The translations under genes were made by a program, and so were the position numbers. Below are positions 39,032 to 42,814 of a stretch of DNA of 42,814 bases, piece by piece. This DNA comes from Anaerolineae bacterium (GTDB lineage: Bacteria; Chloroflexota; Anaerolineae; JAAYZQ01). Every line of letters begins with the position of its first letter. Position 1 is the stretch's first letter. Where the stretch lies: the NCBI GenBank assembly GCA_016929795.1, contig JAFGIA010000242.1, positions 1 through 42,814 on the forward strand. Reading direction: 5' to 3'. The notes below the pieces were generated by a model. That model worked only from the letters and a program-made list of their open reading frames with translations. It ran no database searches and had not been told where the DNA came from.

Positions 39032-39868
39032 CTGCAGGAAGCTCTTACCCACCGCCACCCACTCTTCAAGGCTGAGGGTCTCGGGACGGCGGTGGGGCGC
39101 TACCCCTGCCTCTTCCAGGCATGCTTCCACCAGATCTGTCGCCATCCCCAGCCCTGCGCTAAGCGAGTTGCGCAGTTTTTTGCGCTTTTGCCCAAAGCCA
39201 GCGCGCACCACGCGAAAGAATGCTTGCTCGCTCAGCCCGCCCGTGTCGATCGTCGCCCCTTCCCCGGTGTGTATGCGCACCACGGCCGAATCGACGTCGG
39301 GGCGGGGGTAGAAGGCACCTGCCGGGATGCGCGACACTATCTCGGCGCGCCCATAGAACTGGACGCTTACTGTGAGCAAGCTCATGTCACCCGGCCCCGC
39401 CACGATGCGCTGCGCCACTTCGCGCTGCACCGTGACGACCAGGAGCGACGGCCGAGGTGGTTGCTCGAGAAAACGGCGCAGGATAGCCGAGGTGATATAG
39501 TAGGGCAAGTTGCCCACCAGCTTGTAGCCAAGGTGTGGCAGATCGAGCTGCGGCAGAGAGAGGACGTCGCCGTGGAGGATCTCGACGTGTGGCAGGCCGG
39601 CCAATTCATCTTGCAGCAGATCGACCAGCCTGTCGTCCAGCTCGACGGCGATCACCCGTCCAGCATCTGCTGCCAGGAGCCGTGTCAGCGCGCCAGTGCC
39701 AGCACCCACCTCGAGCACTGTATCGCGCGGTCCCAGGTTGGCGGCAGCGACGATGCGCGCCAGGATGGCAGGGTTAACCAAAAAGTTCTGACCGAGGCGC
39801 TTGCGCGGGCGTAGATCGTGCGTGCGCAAGAAGGCCGGCACACTACGCGTGCCATCCGCCGGCTCCAT
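38993..39868 (-). CDS. rsmA: 16S rRNA (adenine1518/1519-N6) dimethyltransferase
   Basis: Dimethylates two adjacent adenines in helix 45 of 16S rRNA during small-subunit maturation; 291 residues. RKRLGQNFLVNP is the family N-terminal motif, LEVGAGTGALTRLLA is the SAM-binding loop, VIAVELDDRLVDLL the acidic end of strand 2, and NLPYYITSAIL the NLPY catalytic motif. FYPRPDVDSAVVRI and RAGFGQKRKKLRNSL are typical C-terminal features. The last 13 residues or so (ending SNLRPTA) are read from the antisense strand of tRNA-Arg, and the stop TAG is templated by its anticodon loop. The ATG at 39868 starts one base after the stop of the upstream gene, so it is the last gene of a three-gene operon. Confidence 0.96.
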   Translation of the reverse strand: MEPADGTRSVPAFLRTHDLRPRKRLGQNFLVNPAILARIVAAANLGPRDTVLEVGAGTGALTRLLAADAGRVIAVELDDRLVDLLQDELAGLPHVEILHGDVLSLPQLDLPHLGYKLVGNLPYYITSAILRRFLEQPPRPSLLVVTVQREVAQRIVAGPGDMSLLTVSVQFYGRAEIVSRIPAGAFYPRPDVDSAVVRIHTGEGATIDTGGLSEQAFFRVVRAGFGQKRKKLRNSLSAGLGMATDLVEACLEEAGVAPHRRPETLSLEEWVAVGKSFLQHPQQDSNLRPTA

Positions 39869-39869
39869 G

Positions 39870-41393
39870 CTAGCGCCTTCGGTCCGGAAACTTGGGCCAG
39901 TCGGGCAGGATCCAGCGGATCGTGTGCCTGGGGGGCACAGGTGTAAGGAGGTAGATGTCGGTCCACCAATGCCACGATTCATAGTCGGTGTCAGAGAATC
40001 CCAGATCCACAAACTTGCCCTTCACGCCACCGCCTGTATCGGCCGCCCTCGCGAGGCCATAGCCCGGAACATACATCAATGTTCTGAGCGGGATGACGGT
40101 GGGGTCGACAGCGACGATCCCCCTGCGCAGCAGGATACCGAGGCGCGTGTAGCCATAGCGTGGGTGATCCTTGGGCTTGCCGCATGACGACGGCTTGTAG
40201 GAAGTGGTGTAAACACGGATCTTGCGCCAGTACTCGACCGGTCCATCGGGCGTGTCAAGCGTGCGCACGATGATCTCGGTGCCGTAAGCGATGGTCTTGG
40301 TCACAGGCACCTGTTCGGCCCAACTATCCTCCAGAAAACGGTTTGTCTCCTGTCCATCCCGATAGACTATGCGGTAGCGACGCTTGTTCAACCCCTCCTG
40401 CCCCGCCTGGACGAGGCGCATCTGGTCGATCTCGAGTTCTGGATCCGGGACGGTGACCGTCTTGTAGGGGATTGGATCGAACTCGATGACTAGCGCCTCT
40501 CGAACACGGGTCACGCGAACCGTCATACCTGGCCGGATGGTGCTGGAAAGGGGCGGAGCGACCTCGTCCTTTCCTACCAGGGCGATCCTCTCACCAGCCA
40601 GGGCGCCTGAGACAGTCTCGGCCCGTGTGCGTGTGTGCACGGTGCGCCCATCGACCTCGATCCGGATGGGGACAGAGCGTTGGATCGAGATCACCAGCCC
40701 CTCGACCACCCTGGTTTGCAGGTCAGGCTCCACGAGGTCGCCGGCGTAGAGGGAAACCCCCTGCTCTTCCAGAGCCTGTCCAACCGTCCACCCGGTCGTA
40801 TACAGGGTCGAGGTTTCCCCGTCGTCATTCAGCAGTAAAGACGTGGCACGATGCACAAAGAGGAGTGGGGCAGATCCGTACGGCACGGAGCGTTGGGTCG
40901 CGCGCGAGCTGGGATGAAGGGAAGCGAGCGCGTCACCAAATAACGGGGCGTCGAGGCGTGTTTGCCGTTCACCCAGCCAGATTTCGTCGTGCGGCCCGAC
41001 CCCCACTCCTAACTCGGCGAGCGCGGCTCCGACGGTCGTGGCGTGGGTGCGCAACTGCTGTGTGGTTCCATCGGCGTGCACCGCCACGGGCACAGCGCGC
41101 TTGACGTGCACATCGAGGCCTGGCACCAGTGGTGTCGTGAGGTCGGGCGAGACGCGATCCTCAGGATAGAGGTCGATGCCCGCGCCGCGCAATGCCGCGC
41201 CGACGGTCGCCGCACGGGTGTGAACGGTGCGCCTGTGTCCATCTATGTGGATGGTCAGAGGCGACCCACTGCGGGCCAGGCCCAGGCCCGACAGCACCAG
41301 CGCGGCAGCCACGAGGAGCACGGTCGCCCCGCCAACCAACCAGGCGGGGATGGCCCTCGGAGAGTGCAAACGGGCAGCCGGCTCTGAGCTCAT
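39870..41393 (-). CDS. DUF348-G5-3D domain protein (putative peptidoglycan-acting)
   Basis: A 507-residue secreted or membrane-anchored wall protein. One hydrophobic segment (~18-42, WLVGGATVLLVAAALVLSGL) acts as signal anchor. Three DUF348 (YabE) repeats follow, each with the pattern VxVDGxxxxVxTxxxTVGxAL: near 47-85, 100-135 and 195-240. A further related stretch is at ~245-290. A G5 domain covers ~300-385 (FDPIPYKTVTVPDPEL...YRIVYRDGQET). The C-terminal 3D domain has its three aspartates in AVDPTVIPLRTLMYVPGYG, AADTGGGVKGKFVDLGF. This is the architecture of RpfB/YabE proteins without the lysozyme-like part. 3D domains are lytic-transglycosylase-like, so wall remodelling is likely. ATG 41393 is seven bases after the upstream stop. 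Confidence 0.9.
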   Translation of the reverse strand: MSSEPAARLHSPRAIPAWLVGGATVLLVAAALVLSGLGLARSGSPLTIHIDGHRRTVHTRAATVGAALRGAGIDLYPEDRVSPDLTTPLVPGLDVHVKRAVPVAVHADGTTQQLRTHATTVGAALAELGVGVGPHDEIWLGERQTRLDAPLFGDALASLHPSSRATQRSVPYGSAPLLFVHRATSLLLNDDGETSTLYTTGWTVGQALEEQGVSLYAGDLVEPDLQTRVVEGLVISIQRSVPIRIEVDGRTVHTRTRAETVSGALAGERIALVGKDEVAPPLSSTIRPGMTVRVTRVREALVIEFDPIPYKTVTVPDPELEIDQMRLVQAGQEGLNKRRYRIVYRDGQETNRFLEDSWAEQVPVTKTIAYGTEIIVRTLDTPDGPVEYWRKIRVYTTSYKPSSCGKPKDHPRYGYTRLGILLRRGIVAVDPTVIPLRTLMYVPGYGLARAADTGGGVKGKFVDLGFSDTDYESWHWWTDIYLLTPVPPRHTIRWILPDWPKFPDRRR

Positions 41394-41400
41394 GGCGCGA

Positions 41401-42693
41401 TTAACCTGCCCCACCGGCGGTGACGAACCGGGCAGCTGCCTGCCCGGCCACATAGCCCGTGGAGAATGCAGCTTGAAGGTTGTAGCCGCCTGTATCGGCT
41501 TGCACGTTGAGGACCTCCCCGGCAAAGAAGAGGCCCGCGACCAGGCGCGAGGCCATCGTCCGTGGCTCCACCTCAGCCGTATCGATCCCGCCTGCCGTGA
41601 CAATGGCTTGCTCCAGTGGTCGATGGCCGACGATCGTCAGGCAAAAGCCGTGAAGCAGCTCGCGCACGCGCATCCGCTCTTCGGCTGTGATCTGGTGAGC
41701 CAGTTTGTCGGGGGGGATGCCGGTACGATCCACAAAGACGTCAATCATCTTGCGCGGCAACAGCTCTTTGAGCAAATTCCAATAGGTGCGCTTGCCGAAC
41801 TGGTCGATATCACGGCGTAGCCTGGCGTCGAGCTTGTTGGCATCGAGGGCCGGCTTGAGGTTGATGCACATTTCCACCTTGCCCTTGCCAAGATGCTGCA
41901 CGGCCGGGCCGCTGAGGGTCAGGATGATCGGCCCCGACACGCCATAGTGAGTAAAGAGCATCTCACCGAACTCGCGTGCGAACTCGACGCCGTCGAGCAG
42001 CAGGCGCACCTCGACGTTGCGCAGGCTGAGGCCCATCATCCGCCGCGGCTCGGAGCCGGCGACCACCAACGGCACCAGTGCCGGGCGCGGCGCAATGATC
42101 TCGTGGCCCACCTGCCGCGCCAGGCGGTAGCCATCACCCGACGAGCCGGTGCCCGGATAGGAGGCGCCGCCCGTGGCGACTACGGTTGCGCCTGCGGCAA
42201 TACACTCGCCGCTGTCGAGCACGACGCCAGTGACCCAGCCCTCATGGTGTAGCAACTGGGCCACGCGGCCACGCAGCCGGATCTCTACACCCTGGGCCCG
42301 TGCATGGGTGGCCAGGGCCTCGGCAACGTGGTGCGCGTCGTTGCTCACAGGGAACACGCGCCCCCCGCGCTCTTCCACAGTCTCGACACCAATCGAGGCG
42401 AAAAAAGTGACCAGGTCTGGCGCAAAGAAACGTGCAAAGGCATTGCGCAAAAAGAAGGGATCCGCTCTCGCATTATCGGGAAAGGCAAAGTGGGCTATAA
42501 ATTCGTCCATCTCGGCGCTGTTGGTCAGGTTGCACCGCCCTTTACCGGTGATGCGCAGCTTGGTGGCAAGGCGTGGCATGCGCTCCAACAGGAGGACGCG
42601 TACCCCTGGCACCGTGATTCGCGCCTGGATGGCCGCCATCAAGCCGGCTGGGCCGCCGCCTACGACCACGACGGTCTCTCTTTCTCCCCTCAC
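41401..42693 (-). CDS. HI0933/BaiN-family flavoprotein (NAD(P)/FAD-dependent oxidoreductase)
   Basis: A 430-residue FAD protein. The N-terminal dinucleotide loop VVVGGGPAGLMAA is followed by LLLERMPRLATKLRITGKGRCNLTN, the hallmark of the HI0933/YhiN family. Further marks are GRVFPVSNDAHHVAEAL, VVATGGASYPGTGSSGDGY, FTHYGVSGPIIL and the C-terminal FAD motif GLFFAGEVLNVQADTGGYNLQAAFSTGYVAG. Members reduce or desaturate various substrates (BaiN acts on bile acids), but most are uncharacterised. I use the GTG at 42693, where family homology begins. The frame stays open to the edge of the window, so an earlier start cannot be excluded. It is the first visible gene of the operon with the 3D protein and rsmA. 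Confidence 0.92.
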   Translation of the reverse strand: MRGERETVVVVGGGPAGLMAAIQARITVPGVRVLLLERMPRLATKLRITGKGRCNLTNSAEMDEFIAHFAFPDNARADPFFLRNAFARFFAPDLVTFFASIGVETVEERGGRVFPVSNDAHHVAEALATHARAQGVEIRLRGRVAQLLHHEGWVTGVVLDSGECIAAGATVVATGGASYPGTGSSGDGYRLARQVGHEIIAPRPALVPLVVAGSEPRRMMGLSLRNVEVRLLLDGVEFAREFGEMLFTHYGVSGPIILTLSGPAVQHLGKGKVEMCINLKPALDANKLDARLRRDIDQFGKRTYWNLLKELLPRKMIDVFVDRTGIPPDKLAHQITAEERMRVRELLHGFCLTIVGHRPLEQAIVTAGGIDTAEVEPRTMASRLVAGLFFAGEVLNVQADTGGYNLQAAFSTGYVAGQAAARFVTAGGAG

Positions 42694-42814
42694 TCCTTCT
42701 CCGAAAAAGAGAAGCTGGAGTTGAGCATAATCCCCTGGCTCATCCCCAGCTTTGGAATAAGTGCTGGTCGTGCACCCCCTGTCGAACAGTACCAGCCGGC
42801 TTACCAGAACCAGC
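42694..42814. other. Window edge upstream of the flavoprotein gene
   Basis: On the minus strand this stretch is an open extension of the flavoprotein frame and, in another frame, a possible 3' end of an upstream gene (ending at a TGA near 42740). No promoter, terminator or RNA gene can be supported here. Confidence 0.4.

Noticed and set aside
1..42814. CRISPR arrays, insertion sequences, prophage or replication origin
   Set aside because: No regularly spaced repeats, transposase or integrase genes, terminal repeats or dnaA-box clusters were found.

Overview
The window is high-GC DNA that most likely comes from a member of the Chloroflexota (Anaerolineae/Caldilineae-like) or a closely allied uncultured lineage. 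The best lineage marker is a cluster of giant membrane proteins of the Chlor_Arch_YYY (DUF2298) and Agl23-like (TIGR03663) families, which are largely restricted to Chloroflexota and some archaea. A class II HMG-CoA reductase, a eukaryotic-like Ser/Thr kinase and short heptamer or palindromic repeats inserted in-frame into genes fit that picture. I see no rRNA, CRISPR array, transposase, integrase or phage gene. The window reads as chromosome with a few accessory islands.

Layout. 1-3111 (+): NatA-type ABC ATPase (cut by the window edge), an ABC-2 permease fused to a SpoIIM-like domain, and a metallo-beta-lactamase-fold hydrolase. 3237-6431 (+): a stand-alone transcription unit for a 1040-residue SIR2-like / STAND NTPase / HEAT / FGE-fold protein with the architecture of a bacterial conflict or immune receptor. 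Its last ~25 residues look like a diversity-generating-retroelement variable region. 6600-7505 (+): two tandem hicB-like genes, each with its own promoter, and one hicA. 7574-7795: a structured leader ending in an intrinsic terminator just before glmU, then glmU, a CBS/CorC-HlyC membrane protein and cytidine deaminase as a tight operon.

11068-25680 (-): a surface-glycan-type locus. It runs from a 1705-residue GT-C/DUF2298 fusion through an ECF sigma factor, its membrane partner (putative anti-sigma), a single DUF2298 protein and a degenerate GT-C paralogue to an Agl23-like protein carrying a C-terminal six-repeat NHL propeller. 25784-25859 is tRNA-Val behind a consensus promoter. 25952-27729 holds a Ser/Thr protein kinase divergent from an FHA/winged-helix regulator, a likely signalling pair.

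27767-33137 (-): an operon of three membrane proteins related to complex I/Hyf antiporter subunits that have lost key transmembrane lysines, ending in HMG-CoA reductase. A divergent promoter pair separates it from ftcD (+). 34370-38900 (+): a YacP-like NYN protein, a multi-GAF hybrid-free histidine kinase and a nucleoside-deoxyribosyltransferase-like protein. Then tRNA-Arg, whose anticodon loop templates the stop codon of the convergent rsmA. 38993-42693 (-): an operon of an HI0933-type flavoprotein, a DUF348/G5/3D wall protein and rsmA.

Most promising for novelty are the SIR2-STAND-FGE receptor with its possible hypervariable tip, the glmU leader attenuator, and the lysine-less complex-I-like operon tied to mevalonate synthesis. 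Coordinates and motifs were read by eye. Family names are recognition calls, not database hits.
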